DNA of 64,000 nt from Pseudomonas triticifolii (GCF_014358015.1 NZ_JACONV010000008.1:1-64000), one strand, 5' to 3'; positions 45,931 to 55,564 are shown, counted from the stretch's first letter. Notes: generated from the sequence alone by a model not told the origin. A program made the numbers and translations.

Positions 45931-47219
45931 TGACTACCGCTTCGAACCGCCGCAGCTGGGTGACGTCTGCCAACGGTCACGCTGATTTCCCTCTGCAGAA
46001 CCTGCCGCTGGGGGTGTTCAGCCACGCAGACTCCGGGCCGCGTGGCGGCGTGGCCATTGGCGATAGCATTCTGGACCTGCAGGCCGTCGTGCAGGCCGGT
46101 CTGTTCGACGGCACGGCTGCGGAGGTCGCCGATATTGCCAGTCGCAATCAGCTCAATGACTTCTTCGCCCTCGGCGCGTCGGCGCGGCGAACCCTGCGTG
46201 CCGCACTGCTGCAGTTGCTGGATGAGGCTAACCCGCTCGCGCAAGGCTCTGCCGATAAGGTGTTGCTGCCCATGAAGGACTGCCGCATGCACGTGCCTGC
46301 CAGGGTGGGCGACTACACCGATTTCTACGTCGGGATTCATCACGCGCTGAACGTCGGCAAGCTGTTTCGTCCCGACAATCCGTTGTTACCCAATTACAAA
46401 TACGTGCCCATCGCCTATCACGGCCGCGCCTCTACGCTCTGCGTTTCCGGCACCGCGATCAAGCGTCCGAAGGGTCAGACCCTCGCGCCGGGCCAGGACG
46501 TTCCGACCTTCGGCCCCTGCAAGCGGCTGGACTACGAGCTGGAAATGGGTGTCTGGATCGGGCCGGGCAACGCCCAGGGTGACGCCATCGATATCGCACA
46601 CGCCAGCCAGCACATCGCCGGGTTCTGCCTGCTCAATGACTGGTCGGCACGCGACATTCAGGCGTGGGAATACCAGCCGTTGGGGCCATTCCTGTCCAAG
46701 AGTTTCGCGACCACGATTTCGGCCTGGGTGGTCACCGCAGAAGCGCTGGAGCCTTTCCGCAGTGCTCAGCCAGCACGTCCGGAAGGTGATCCGCAGCCGT
46801 TGCCGTATCTGCTCGATCCTGCAGATCAGCAGAGCGGGGCGCTGGACATCGAACTGGAAGTCCTGCTGCTGACCGAAAAGATGAAGGCCGATGGGGTCAG
46901 CCCGCACAGGCTGGCCCTGAGCAATTCTCTGAACATGTACTGGACCGTGGCGCAGATGGTCGCGCACCACAGCGTCAACGGCTGCAAGTTGCAGCCGGGC
47001 GACCTGTTGGGCACTGGCACCTTGTCCGGTCCGCAAGCCGGTCAGCTCGGCAGCCTGCTGGAGATGACCGAAGGCGGCAAGCAGGCGGTAATCTTGCCCA
47101 ATGGGCAGGAGCGACGCTTCCTGGAGCCTGGCGACGAGGTGATTCTGCGTGCGCGCTGTCGTCGTGACGGGCAGGTGTCCATCGGCTTTGGCGAGTGCCG
47201 GGGCACAGTGATCGGCTGA
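45930..47219 (+). CDS. fahA: Fumarylacetoacetase
   Basis: A 429-residue hydrolase that splits fumarylacetoacetate into fumarate and acetoacetate. Features: the N-terminal SH3-like domain (FPLQNLPLGVFSHADSGPRGGVAIGD), the catalytic region with DFYVGIHHALNVGKLFRPDN, KRLDYELEMGVWIG and LLNDWSARDIQAWEYQPLGPFLSKSF. It overlaps the hmgA stop. Together maiA, hpd, hmgA and fahA convert 4-hydroxyphenylpyruvate to central metabolites. Confidence 0.95.
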   Translation: MTTASNRRSWVTSANGHADFPLQNLPLGVFSHADSGPRGGVAIGDSILDLQAVVQAGLFDGTAAEVADIASRNQLNDFFALGASARRTLRAALLQLLDEANPLAQGSADKVLLPMKDCRMHVPARVGDYTDFYVGIHHALNVGKLFRPDNPLLPNYKYVPIAYHGRASTLCVSGTAIKRPKGQTLAPGQDVPTFGPCKRLDYELEMGVWIGPGNAQGDAIDIAHASQHIAGFCLLNDWSARDIQAWEYQPLGPFLSKSFATTISAWVVTAEALEPFRSAQPARPEGDPQPLPYLLDPADQQSGALDIELEVLLLTEKMKADGVSPHRLALSNSLNMYWTVAQMVAHHSVNGCKLQPGDLLGTGTLSGPQAGQLGSLLEMTEGGKQAVILPNGQERRFLEPGDEVILRARCRRDGQVSIGFGECRGTVIG

Positions 47220-47236
47220 CGGCGCGACACCCTTGT

Positions 47237-48700
47237 TCAGCGCTGCGCAAAACCGTCAACCAGAGAGCCCGAGCGGGGCAGAAACTGCCCCCATCGCTCG
47301 GCGCTCGCCTGACCGTCTGCATAGCTCGCTCTGCCATTGACCCACACGCAATCAATGCCCTCGGCGGCGCGCTGCGGGTCGTCGAAGTCGGCAATGTCCT
47401 TGATTCGCAGCGGGTCGAACAGCACCAGATCCGCCCAATAGCCTTCACGGATCAAACCGCGCTGATACAACCCGAAACGCGCAGCCGAAAGACCGGTCAT
47501 CTTGTGCACGGCCGTGTGCAGCTCGAACAGCTTCCGGTCGCGACTGAAATGCCCAAGTACCCGTGGAAACGCGCCCCATAGACGTGGATGGGGGAAGGGG
47601 TCTTCCGGCAGCCCGTCAGAGCCAATCATGGTCAGCGGATGGCTGAGAATGCGTTCCACGTCCGCTTCATCCATCCCGTAATACACCGCGCCCGCAGGCT
47701 GCAGACGACGTGCGGTTTCCAGCAGGGACAGGCTCCAGTCAGCAGCGATGTCTGCAAGGTCGCGCCCACTCTGATCAGGGTGCGACGTGGACCAGGTGAT
47801 GGTGATGCGAAACGCATCGGTGACCTGTTTGAGATCCAGCGTCGAAGAACTGGCCGCGTAGGGATAGCAGTCACAGCCCACCGGGTGGGTCGCGGCAGCG
47901 TTTTCCAGCGCCGCCAGCAACTGCGGACTGCGGCCCCAGTTGCCTGCACCTGCACATTTGAGGTGTGAAATGACCACCGGCACCCCGGCGTGGAGACCAA
48001 TGCGAAACGCTTCGTCCATGGCTTCCAGCACCGGCTCGAACTCGCTGCGCAGATGCGTGGCATACACCGCGCCGACGCTTGTCAGCTCTTCGGCCAGTTG
48101 CAGGACTTCGTCCGTCTCGGCATTGAACGCCGAGGCATACGCCAGTCCGGTGGACAGCCCCAGCGCACCGTCCGCCAGACTGTCCTGCAGTTGCTCACGC
48201 ATGGCCTGGATTTCGCTCGCGCTGGCGGTACGCAGCAGGTTGTCCATGTGGTTGCTGCGCAGGGCGGTGTGGCCGATCAGCGCTGCGACATTGACCGCAG
48301 GCCTTGCCGTTTCGACGGCGGCGCGATAATCGGCAAAACGCGGATAGATAAAATCACTGGCTGAACCCAGCAGATTCATCGGGTCGGGCGGCTCGCCGGC
48401 AAGGCTGACGGGCGAGGCGCTGATCCCGCAATTGCCGACGATGACGGTGGTTACGCCCTGACTGATCTTGGGCAGCATGGCGGGTTTGCGAATCACCACG
48501 GTGTCGTCGTGGGTGTGAACGTCAATGAAACCTGGCGCCAGAACCCGTCCATTGGCGTTGACCCGTTCCCTGGCAGCGACGTCATGCAGTGCGCCTATTC
48601 GCTGGATGCGACCCTCATGAATCAACACGTCGGCGCGATAGCCCGGCGTGTCGCTGCCATCGATCACCCAGGCGTCGCGAATCAGCAGGTCGTACAGCAT
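47237..48700 (-). CDS. D-aminoacylase (N-acyl-D-amino-acid deacylase family)
   Basis: A 487-residue amidohydrolase. The N terminus has the metal-binding GFIDVHTHDD, followed by VGNCGIS and ATHLRSEFEPVLEAMDEAF and VVISHLKCAG with the further histidines; GSDGLPEDPFPHPRLWGAFPRVLGHF is the family C-terminal signature. This is the N-acyl-D-amino-acid deacylase type, removing acyl groups from D-amino acids. It is downstream of a TetR gene with 30 bases between them, in one probable operon. Confidence 0.88.
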   Translation of the reverse strand: MLYDLLIRDAWVIDGSDTPGYRADVLIHEGRIQRIGALHDVAARERVNANGRVLAPGFIDVHTHDDTVVIRKPAMLPKISQGVTTVIVGNCGISASPVSLAGEPPDPMNLLGSASDFIYPRFADYRAAVETARPAVNVAALIGHTALRSNHMDNLLRTASASEIQAMREQLQDSLADGALGLSTGLAYASAFNAETDEVLQLAEELTSVGAVYATHLRSEFEPVLEAMDEAFRIGLHAGVPVVISHLKCAGAGNWGRSPQLLAALENAAATHPVGCDCYPYAASSSTLDLKQVTDAFRITITWSTSHPDQSGRDLADIAADWSLSLLETARRLQPAGAVYYGMDEADVERILSHPLTMIGSDGLPEDPFPHPRLWGAFPRVLGHFSRDRKLFELHTAVHKMTGLSAARFGLYQRGLIREGYWADLVLFDPLRIKDIADFDDPQRAAEGIDCVWVNGRASYADGQASAERWGQFLPRSGSLVDGFAQR

Positions 48701-48730
48701 GTCGGTCTCCAGCGGGGCGTTCGGAGCCGA

Positions 48731-49351
48731 TCAGGGCTCGGTCGGTTTTTCGTACCAGCCCAGGAACAGGTTCAGTGCAGACTCCACGACCTCGTCCTGT
48801 TTTTCGGCGCTGAGCAGTTCGGCGTTGAACGTCACCTGCGGCCAGAAGGCGAAGGACTTGAGCAGCGCGTGCATCTGCGTGGCGGCAAAGCCCGGATCGA
48901 CGGGCTTGAGGCGCCCGTCCTTCTGTGCGGCGCGTATCCAGGCGCTGAAGGTTTCTTCACGCTCGTTGATGCGTGCCAGCCAGACCTGGGCCCGTTCGGG
49001 GGAGTGGATGGTTGCCCCGACCACAACCCGTGCAAGGTCCAGAAAACTGCTGTCATTGAGCGTGCGCATCTTGCCCCACAGCAGATCCCGTAACTGTTCA
49101 CGCAGGCTGATATCGGCGTGATACACCACGTTTGACTGAGGGGGAGAACAGTTCCACAGGCGCTGGAGGATCTCGGCAAAGAGCTCTTCCTTGCTGGGGA
49201 AATGGTTGTAGACCGTGCGCTTGGACACTTCGGCGCGTGCGGCGATGCGATCCATGCTGGTGACCTCGAATCCACGGTCACCGAACTCGGCAATGGCTGC
49301 CAGGACGATGGCTTCGCGTTTCTGATCGGTGAGGCGCATGGGGGCTGTCAT
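48731..49351 (-). CDS. TetR family regulator
   Basis: A 206-residue repressor: helix-turn-helix KREAIVLAAIAEFGDRGFEVTSMDRIAARAEVSKRTVYNHFPSKEELF (about 10-57), ligand domain beyond. It is co-directional with and upstream of the D-aminoacylase gene and divergent from a metallo-beta-lactamase-fold gene. A perfect-armed palindrome at 49430-49444 between the divergent genes is probably its operator. Confidence 0.9.
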   Translation of the reverse strand: MTAPMRLTDQKREAIVLAAIAEFGDRGFEVTSMDRIAARAEVSKRTVYNHFPSKEELFAEILQRLWNCSPPQSNVVYHADISLREQLRDLLWGKMRTLNDSSFLDLARVVVGATIHSPERAQVWLARINEREETFSAWIRAAQKDGRLKPVDPGFAATQMHALLKSFAFWPQVTFNAELLSAEKQDEVVESALNLFLGWYEKPTEP

Positions 49352-49429
49352 AGGTTCGCTTCAAACGTGCGTTTAGAGAAAAATTACACTCGGCAGTTTA
49401 CTTGTCGCGGCCGATCATGCAAGCTTAAA

Positions 49430-49444
49430 ACTACACCGTGTAGT
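49430..49444. promoter_or_regulatory. TetR operator between tetR and the MBL gene
   Basis: ACTACAC C GTGTAGT, seven-base arms around one base. A weaker relative (TTACACT near 49384) precedes the TetR start. Confidence 0.75.
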
Positions 49445-49573
49445 GTAAAACACTGTTGCACATTTGATGCGATACATTTGATGCTACGTTGTTGACATCG
49501 AACATCCCGCAACGGGATCGCGTAAGAATTGTGCACGGCTGAGCCTCAACCTGTCCCAGGGAGTCAGCAAACC

Positions 49574-50665
49574 ATGGCCACGACACACCAGAAAACGGAT
49601 GTTTCTTCACTGCCCGTCCTGTCTCGTCACGAGGGGCGTTATCGTAATCATGCGCCCATGAAGCCGTTCAGTCTGGTGCGAACACTGGGTATCTTCTGGG
49701 ACCAGGCGTTCAACAAACCCAAGGATACGCGTCCGGCTGGCGAGGTGCCTGTGCAGCCGCTGTCGCGCCAGCAACTGCTGGCCGCGCCTGACAACACGGT
49801 GTATCGCCTTGGGCACTCGACGGTTTTGCTGAAGTTGCGTAACCGCTTCTGGCTGACCGATCCAGTGTTTGCCGAGCGCGCGTCGCCGGTGCAGTGGGCC
49901 GGGCCGCAACGCTTTCATCAGCCGCCCATCAGCCTGGACGACCTGCCGCCCATTACTGCGGTGATCCTCTCGCACAACCATTACGACCACCTGGACCGCA
50001 TGGCGATCAAGGCATTGATGGCCAGGACCGAGCATTTCATCGCGCCGCTCGGGGTAGGTGACACGCTGATCGAGTGGGGCGTGCCCGCGCATAAAGTGCG
50101 TCAACTGGACTGGTGGCAGTCCACTGAGGTCGCAGGCATAACGTTCGTCGCCACACCGTCGCAGCATTTCTCTGGCCGCACGTTGCGCGACAGCAACCAG
50201 ACGCTGTGGGCGTCCTGGGTGATGATCAATGATCAGCAACGGATTTTCTTCAGCGGCGACAGCGGCTATTTCGATGGTTTCAAGACCATTGGTGAGCAGT
50301 ACGGTCCCTTCGACCTGACCCTGATGGAAACCGGTGCCTACAACGTCGAGTGGCCGCAGGTGCACATGCAGCCTGAAGAGACGCTGCAGGCGCATCTCGA
50401 CCTGCGCGGGCGCTGGCTGCTGCCGATCCACAACGGCACGTTCGACCTGTCGATGCACGCCTGGCACGAGCCCTTCGACCGGATTCTGGCGCTGGCCTGG
50501 GAGCAGAACGTGACCATTACCACGCCCATGATGGGCCAGCCGTTCTACATGGATTATCCCTGCCGCGGGATGACCTGGTGGATGGGTGTGGATGAGATGA
50601 CCGCACCGGACATCGAGCATGAACGCCATAGCCCCACCTGTACTTGTCGTCGACAGAATGCATAA
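49574..50665 (+). CDS. Metallo-beta-lactamase-fold hydrolase (NAPE-PLD/UlaG-like)
   Basis: A 363-residue MBL-fold protein. The metal motif is SHNHYDHLD (His134, His136, Asp138, His139), with an earlier LGHSTVLL and later FFSGDSGYF and PIHNGTFDL that supply the remaining ligands. The N-terminal segment (RYRNHAPMKPFSLVRTLGIFWD) is the NAPE-PLD-like type. AGGGAG precedes the ATG at 49574. The substrate cannot be named; regulation by the divergent TetR is likely. Confidence 0.85.
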   Translation: MATTHQKTDVSSLPVLSRHEGRYRNHAPMKPFSLVRTLGIFWDQAFNKPKDTRPAGEVPVQPLSRQQLLAAPDNTVYRLGHSTVLLKLRNRFWLTDPVFAERASPVQWAGPQRFHQPPISLDDLPPITAVILSHNHYDHLDRMAIKALMARTEHFIAPLGVGDTLIEWGVPAHKVRQLDWWQSTEVAGITFVATPSQHFSGRTLRDSNQTLWASWVMINDQQRIFFSGDSGYFDGFKTIGEQYGPFDLTLMETGAYNVEWPQVHMQPEETLQAHLDLRGRWLLPIHNGTFDLSMHAWHEPFDRILALAWEQNVTITTPMMGQPFYMDYPCRGMTWWMGVDEMTAPDIEHERHSPTCTCRRQNA

Positions 50666-50778
50666 GCGGGTTTTTGCAACAGCGTGACCTGATTTCTCGA
50701 TAGCAGCGCCCAGATTTTGAGTTGCCGCCCACACGCAGCGCCTGCCTAATCATCGCCTCGATTCAGTCAGGAGGTGAT

Positions 50779-52023
50779 ATGCAAGGTGTACGCGACTCCA
50801 CCGTTCCACGTGCCACGTTTCAGGGTGTCTGGTTGATGGTCGGCGTGGTGCTGGTGGCGTTGAACCTGCGCCCTTCAATGGCAGCGATTGGTCCTCTGCT
50901 GTCGGCCATCCGCCTGGACGTTGCAATGGGCTTTGCAGCCGCCTCGCTGCTGACCATGCTGCCGGTCATGACCATGGGCCTGGCGATGTTCGTCGGTATG
51001 GGGATCGCTCGGCGTATGGGCTCGCATCGCACTGTGATGCTGTCGCTGGCTCTGATCGGCGTCGCCACCCTGGCCCGGCTGTTTCTCGATTCGGCCACTG
51101 AACTGATCGCCAGTGCCGTGCTTGCAGGGCTGGGTATCGCGATGATTCAGGCGCTGATGCCCGGTTTGATCAAGTCGCGCTTCACGGCCAATGTCTCGCT
51201 GTGCATGGGGCTGTACGTCACCGCAATCATGGGCGGCGCGGCCATTGCCGCGTCCTTCAGCCCGATGATGCTTGCGCACAGTGGCAGCTGGCGTTTCGGG
51301 TTGGCGATCTGGGCTGTGCTGGCGTTGCTGGCGCTGTGTTTCTGGATGGCGCAACGCACTGCGTTCAAAGACCTCATGCCTTCCGGGCCATCGCGCAAAC
51401 CCTCATTTTCTCGCCTGCCACGGGCCTGGACTCTGGGTGTCTTTTTCGGCCTGGGCACCGCGTGCTACACGTGCGTGCTGGCCTGGCTGGCACCGTACTG
51501 CCTGGAAAATGGCTGGAGTGAGCAGGACGCCGGTTTGCTGCTGGGCTACCTGACGATGATGGAGGTTGTGTCCGGCCTGCTGACACCAGCGCTGGCCAAT
51601 CGTAGCCGCGACAAGCGTCTGGTATTGACGCTGCTGTTAAGCCTGATGGCGGTCGGATTCATGGGCCTGATTCTGATGCCACACCATTTCAGCCTGTTGT
51701 GGATCGGACTGCTGGGCCTGGGCATCGGGGGTCTTTTCCCCATGAGCCTGATCGTTTCCATGGACCACCACGATGATCCTCAGCAGGCGGGCAGCCTGAC
51801 GGCGTTCGTGCAAGGCGTGGGCTATCTGATCGCGGGCCTGTCACCTCTATTGGCAGGCGCGATCCGTGACGTGACGGGCAGCTTTTCGGGTGCCTGGTGG
51901 TCGTTGATCGGACTGATTGCCGTGATGCTGCTGATGGTGGTGCGCTTCAATCCGCGACATTACGCCGGGCATCTGCGCGGGTCAGCGACGCCCACCTGTA
52001 TCGCTGACGAGAAGACGGCCTGA
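50779..52023 (+). CDS. CynX/NimT-family MFS transporter
   Basis: A 414-residue MFS protein with about twelve membrane helices. The start LVALNLRPSMAAIGPLLSAIR is the hallmark of the cyanate/nitroimidazole (CynX/NimT) branch, whose known members move small anions or unrelated compounds. GGAGGTG precedes the ATG. The ends of this gene and the downstream LysR are 60 bases apart, same strand. Confidence 0.87.
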   Translation: MQGVRDSTVPRATFQGVWLMVGVVLVALNLRPSMAAIGPLLSAIRLDVAMGFAAASLLTMLPVMTMGLAMFVGMGIARRMGSHRTVMLSLALIGVATLARLFLDSATELIASAVLAGLGIAMIQALMPGLIKSRFTANVSLCMGLYVTAIMGGAAIAASFSPMMLAHSGSWRFGLAIWAVLALLALCFWMAQRTAFKDLMPSGPSRKPSFSRLPRAWTLGVFFGLGTACYTCVLAWLAPYCLENGWSEQDAGLLLGYLTMMEVVSGLLTPALANRSRDKRLVLTLLLSLMAVGFMGLILMPHHFSLLWIGLLGLGIGGLFPMSLIVSMDHHDDPQQAGSLTAFVQGVGYLIAGLSPLLAGAIRDVTGSFSGAWWSLIGLIAVMLLMVVRFNPRHYAGHLRGSATPTCIADEKTA

Positions 52024-52083
52024 TTGCGTTTTGATGTTATCTTGTGCGCGCTGGTCCGATCGCAGTGCCTACGAGATCGCTCG

Positions 52084-53019
52084 ATGCTCAACAGTAATGC
52101 CCTTAGAAAGCTGGACATGCAGGACCTGATGGTCTTTGTATCGGTCTTCGAGCAGCGCAACCTGACCCTGGTGTCGGAAGCGCTGCACGTCAGCCAGTCC
52201 ACGGTCAGCTACTGCCTCAAGAAGCTGCGGGCCAATTTCGAGGATGACCTGTTCATCAGCACCCGCAACGGCATGCGTCCCACGCGCAAGGCCATCGCTA
52301 TGCACAGTCATGTGCAGCAGATCCTGCACAAGGTCAATCTCTGTCATAACGGGCTGAACCTGTTCGACCCGAGCAACGGACAAACCACCTTCAGCGTATG
52401 CGCCCCCGAATACTTCGAATTGCTGGTACTGCCGCATCTGCTGCGCGGGTTCATCGCGTCAGGCTTTTCGGTGGCGGTCAACGTGCAAAAGCTCGACAAA
52501 CATTTGCCGGTCGAGCCGCTCAACGATAGCCGTATCGATCTGGCGCTGTGTTTCGGCCCCGGGTTTCATGGCGTGCCGGACAGTCTGATCTCCCATGTAC
52601 TGCTTGAGGATGATCTGGTCTGCGTGATGGACAGCCAGCGCGCGCCACTCACAGCGCTGATTGACCTTGAGACTTTTACCACGCGGCCCCACGTGTACCC
52701 GACGCCGTGGACGTCCGATACCAATATGGTCGACGGCTGGCTGCAGCGTCAGGGGCTTGAACGCCAGATCGTCGCACGGGCCAATAGCTATCGCGCAGCC
52801 TTGCAGTTGCTGGAAGGCACGGATTTCATTCTGGTGCTGCCACGGCGCATTCAGACCCTGCTGGGCAGCGAGCCCTGGGTGGCGGTGTTTGAACTGCCAC
52901 CGGATTTGCCTGGCTTTACCCTGGACATGGTGTGGAGCGCCCAGGTCGATCAGGATGAAGCCAACGGCTGGTTCCGCGAGCAAGTGGTCAAGGTCTGCGC
53001 CGAGCAGGGGCTGCTCTGA
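52084..53019 (+). CDS. LysR family transcriptional regulator
   Basis: A 311-residue LTTR with helix-turn-helix MQDLMVFVSVFEQRNLTLVSEALHVSQSTVSYCLKKLR (about 12-49) and a substrate-binding domain from about residue 95. It is downstream of the CynX-like transporter, which is an uncommon order for an LTTR and its target. The start at 52084 has no strong ribosome site; an upstream in-frame start at 52024 is less likely. Confidence 0.87.
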   Translation: MLNSNALRKLDMQDLMVFVSVFEQRNLTLVSEALHVSQSTVSYCLKKLRANFEDDLFISTRNGMRPTRKAIAMHSHVQQILHKVNLCHNGLNLFDPSNGQTTFSVCAPEYFELLVLPHLLRGFIASGFSVAVNVQKLDKHLPVEPLNDSRIDLALCFGPGFHGVPDSLISHVLLEDDLVCVMDSQRAPLTALIDLETFTTRPHVYPTPWTSDTNMVDGWLQRQGLERQIVARANSYRAALQLLEGTDFILVLPRRIQTLLGSEPWVAVFELPPDLPGFTLDMVWSAQVDQDEANGWFREQVVKVCAEQGLL

Positions 53020-53160
53020 TCAGGGGTTTTTCTGCGGATCAGGTTCGGCGGGAGCCCTTGGCTGTTCGCCTTCTTCGTTGAGTCGCTTGTGCTTCTCGCC
53101 CACCTTGCCAGCGTTTTCCGGCTTGTGATCGAGGTCTTCGCGTTCTGATTCTTTGGGCAT
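53020..53160 (-). CDS. Small hydrophilic protein of unknown function
   Basis: A 46-residue frame, too short for the usual cut-off, translating to a charged proline-rich sequence (MPKESEREDLDHKPENAGKV, ending EPDPQKNP). CTGGAG lies eight bases before the ATG at 53160. It abuts the LysR stop (TGA ending at 53019) in convergent orientation. Composition is that of a disordered stress-type peptide; I cannot name it. Confidence 0.6.
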   Translation of the reverse strand: MPKESEREDLDHKPENAGKVGEKHKRLNEEGEQPRAPAEPDPQKNP

Positions 53161-53235
53161 GACCAGTCTCCAGATTAATGAACTCTCTGAGTATTGGTCA
53201 GCGTGGGACGAACAAGATTCGATTTATCGTCATGA

Positions 53236-53269
53236 CGACCCGGCGGCTGCACTGTGCATCGCCGGGTCG
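53236..53269 (-). terminator. Terminator of the PfpI gene
   Basis: CGACCCGGCG and CGCCGGGTCG, a perfect ten-pair stem, just after the stop of the PfpI-like gene on the minus strand. Confidence 0.65.
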
Positions 53270-53275
53270 GTGTGG

Positions 53276-53953
53276 TCAGCTCAGTAAGGTGATCAGGTCC
53301 TTGGCCGCCTGGGCGGAGCTGGCAGGGTTCTGCCCCGTGACCAGCTTGCCGTCGGTCAGCACGTGAACGCCCCAGTCATCGGTTTTGGAGTAATCGCCGC
53401 CCAGTTCCTTGAGCATGTCTTCGACCAGAAACGGCACGACCTTGGTCAGGCCGACCGCTTCCTCTTCGGTGTTGGTGAAACCGGTGACGCGGCGACCCTT
53501 GACCAGCGGCGCGCCATCTTTTCCACGCACTTTGCGCAGCACGCCGGGTGCGTGGCACACCAGTCCGTGCGGCTTGTCGGCCTTGGCGAAGGCTTCGATC
53601 AGGGCAATGGATTGCGGATCTTCGGCCAGGTCCCACAGCGGGCCATGGCCGCCTGGGTAGAACACCGCGTCGAAGTCGTCAGCCTTGACGTCAGCCAGAC
53701 GGCCAGTGGTAGCCAGCGCTTTCTGTGCTGCGGTGTCTTCGCGAAAACGTTGGGTTTCAGCGGTCTGTGCATCCGGCTCGTCGCTCTTGGGATCCAGTGG
53801 TGGTTGTCCGCCTGCGGGTGAGACCAGCGTGACATCGGCACCGGCGTCTTTGAATACGTAGTAGGGCGCTGCAAATTCTTCGAGCCAGAAACCGGTTTTC
53901 TTGCCGGTATCGCCCAGTTGGTCGTGTGAAGTCAGAACCATCAGGATTTTCAT
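53276..53953 (-). CDS. DJ-1/PfpI family protein (type 1 glutamine amidotransferase-like)
   Basis: A 225-residue protein of the DJ-1/PfpI superfamily, Hsp31-like branch: KILMVLTSHDQLGDTGKKTGFWLEEF start, VFYPGGHGPLWDL, the nucleophile cysteine in LVCHAPGVL with the following histidine, and GRRVTGFTNTEEEAVGL. Relatives act as glyoxalase III or chaperone-like detoxifiers. The start at 53953 fits the domain; an ATG at 53968 is also possible. Confidence 0.87.
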   Translation of the reverse strand: MKILMVLTSHDQLGDTGKKTGFWLEEFAAPYYVFKDAGADVTLVSPAGGQPPLDPKSDEPDAQTAETQRFREDTAAQKALATTGRLADVKADDFDAVFYPGGHGPLWDLAEDPQSIALIEAFAKADKPHGLVCHAPGVLRKVRGKDGAPLVKGRRVTGFTNTEEEAVGLTKVVPFLVEDMLKELGGDYSKTDDWGVHVLTDGKLVTGQNPASSAQAAKDLITLLS

Positions 53954-54031
53954 CGTCGCGCTCGTCATTGAGGGATTGAGAGGGTGTAGACAGGCGAAAG
54001 CGTCAAGTGTTGTGCGCGTTGAATGAAACAA

Positions 54032-54065
54032 GGCCGGATTCGACGACAGTACGTCCAATCCGGCC
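54032..54065 (-). terminator. Terminator of the DUF4432 gene
   Basis: GGCCGGATT and AATCCGGCC form a nine-pair stem, about 40 bases after the gene's stop on the minus strand. Confidence 0.65.
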
Positions 54066-54106
54066 CGGGTGTGTAACAGCGATCTAACCTCGTCAGAGGC
54101 GTGCGA

Positions 54107-55321
54107 TTACTCTTTGGTCAGGTCCACCAGCGGTTCTTTGCGCACTTCGGTGTCGCGGCCTGCCTGAATGGTCTTGATCTGGCCCAACACCTTGTCGACG
54201 GCACCTTTGTCCGCCAACAGGCTGTAGCTGATCTGGAACTGACGCTGTTCTTTCGGCGCGATGGTCGGTACCAGTTTCAACGGACGCTGGAAGCGGCGGT
54301 TGTAGGAGAAGCTGGTGCCAGGCTCAAGACCAGTCACATAGCCCTGGCCCTTGGTGTCGGTATTTTTCCACAGCGAGAACACCGGCAATTGTTGGGTGTT
54401 GAAGCCCACCGCCACGCCCAGACTGCCCGCTTTGTTGTGCAGCACGGTGACGGTGTCGCCCTTGGCGTCGCCGTACGGCACGACGTTGTAGACCGTTTCG
54501 TCATAGTCAGGGGTCGGCCCGCGGTAGGTCTGCCAGTCGCCCAGATCACCCTTGGCCTTCTCGTTGAACGGCGACACTTGCTTGACCGGTGCTTCGAAGC
54601 GCGCGCCCTGTTCGAGGAACGGGGTGCTGAAGTTACTGTGATACAGCGCCTGGTATTCCTTCGGATAGTCGCCGTTATTGGTCAGTGTGTCGTTCAGCGA
54701 GAAGCTTGTGCTACCTGGCTCGGTGACCAGTTCGGTCTGCACCGAGAAGTCGACTTTCTTGAACGCCTGTTCCTTGAGCTCGCCTTTGAGGCGAATCGCG
54801 TAAGGCGGCTTCTCATCGATATGCAGCGTCACCTTGCTGGCCGGGATGTTGGCGGCGCGACCGTGCAGGGTGAGCAGTTCGCCATTGTCCATGCCTGGAT
54901 GCCCGACCCACTCATACCCGCAGCGGGTGACCAGCTCATTGAACCCTTCCAGCCAGCCCAGACCCCCTCGGCCGTTAAGCTCGATGAACGCCGGGTTGAC
55001 CACATCCTTGACCGGTGAATCCCAGCCCATGCGTACATCGCCGACCGAGGCCTGCAGCACGTTCATGCCGCGTGTCGGTACGACCGAGAGTTTCATGGTG
55101 CCGTTGTCGATATCGATGATGCTCACGCCTTCCTGGCGACCACCGTGCAGCGTGCGCATCGTGATGGTGAACGGTTTGTCGGTCTTGACGCCCAGTTGCG
55201 CGCTGGTGATTTGCTGGTTCTGCGCCGCCTTGTCGGCGTCAAGCAGAACGTAGTCCCAGGCGAAAGTGCTTGAAGCGGCGGCGAGGGCGCTGAGGCCCAC
55301 CAGCAGGGGAAGGGTTTTCAT
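54107..55321 (-). CDS. Exported DUF4432 (aldose epimerase-like) protein
   Basis: A 404-residue protein with a signal peptide (KTLPLLVGLSALAAASSTFA) and an aldose-1-epimerase-like beta-sandwich of the DUF4432 family: SVVPTRGMNVLQASVGDVRMGWDSP, then GFNELVTRCGYEWVGHPGMDNG, with likely catalytic His near HGRAANIP and Glu in GLEPGTSFSYNRRF. A periplasmic sugar-handling role is likely; the sugar is unknown. Confidence 0.82.
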   Translation of the reverse strand: MKTLPLLVGLSALAAASSTFAWDYVLLDADKAAQNQQITSAQLGVKTDKPFTITMRTLHGGRQEGVSIIDIDNGTMKLSVVPTRGMNVLQASVGDVRMGWDSPVKDVVNPAFIELNGRGGLGWLEGFNELVTRCGYEWVGHPGMDNGELLTLHGRAANIPASKVTLHIDEKPPYAIRLKGELKEQAFKKVDFSVQTELVTEPGSTSFSLNDTLTNNGDYPKEYQALYHSNFSTPFLEQGARFEAPVKQVSPFNEKAKGDLGDWQTYRGPTPDYDETVYNVVPYGDAKGDTVTVLHNKAGSLGVAVGFNTQQLPVFSLWKNTDTKGQGYVTGLEPGTSFSYNRRFQRPLKLVPTIAPKEQRQFQISYSLLADKGAVDKVLGQIKTIQAGRDTEVRKEPLVDLTKE

Positions 55322-55564
55322 GATCGATTTGTCCTTGTGAATTATTGGAATTATGGGCGTGCTGGACTGGATTAAACGTTTCAGCAGTCAGCCGAGTCTA
55401 GCCAAAGTCGTCGGCGCTGTGGAGCAGAATTTATCCGGATTTACGCTGGGTCCGCCAGAAAGCGCTATATACAGAGGATCCGGCGGTCGCGTTGACGAAG
55501 GCGCTGGGGATCGGGCATGCGGTGTTTGGGCCAGCGTGAAGCCTGGGGTTCAGCGCCTGCGTAT

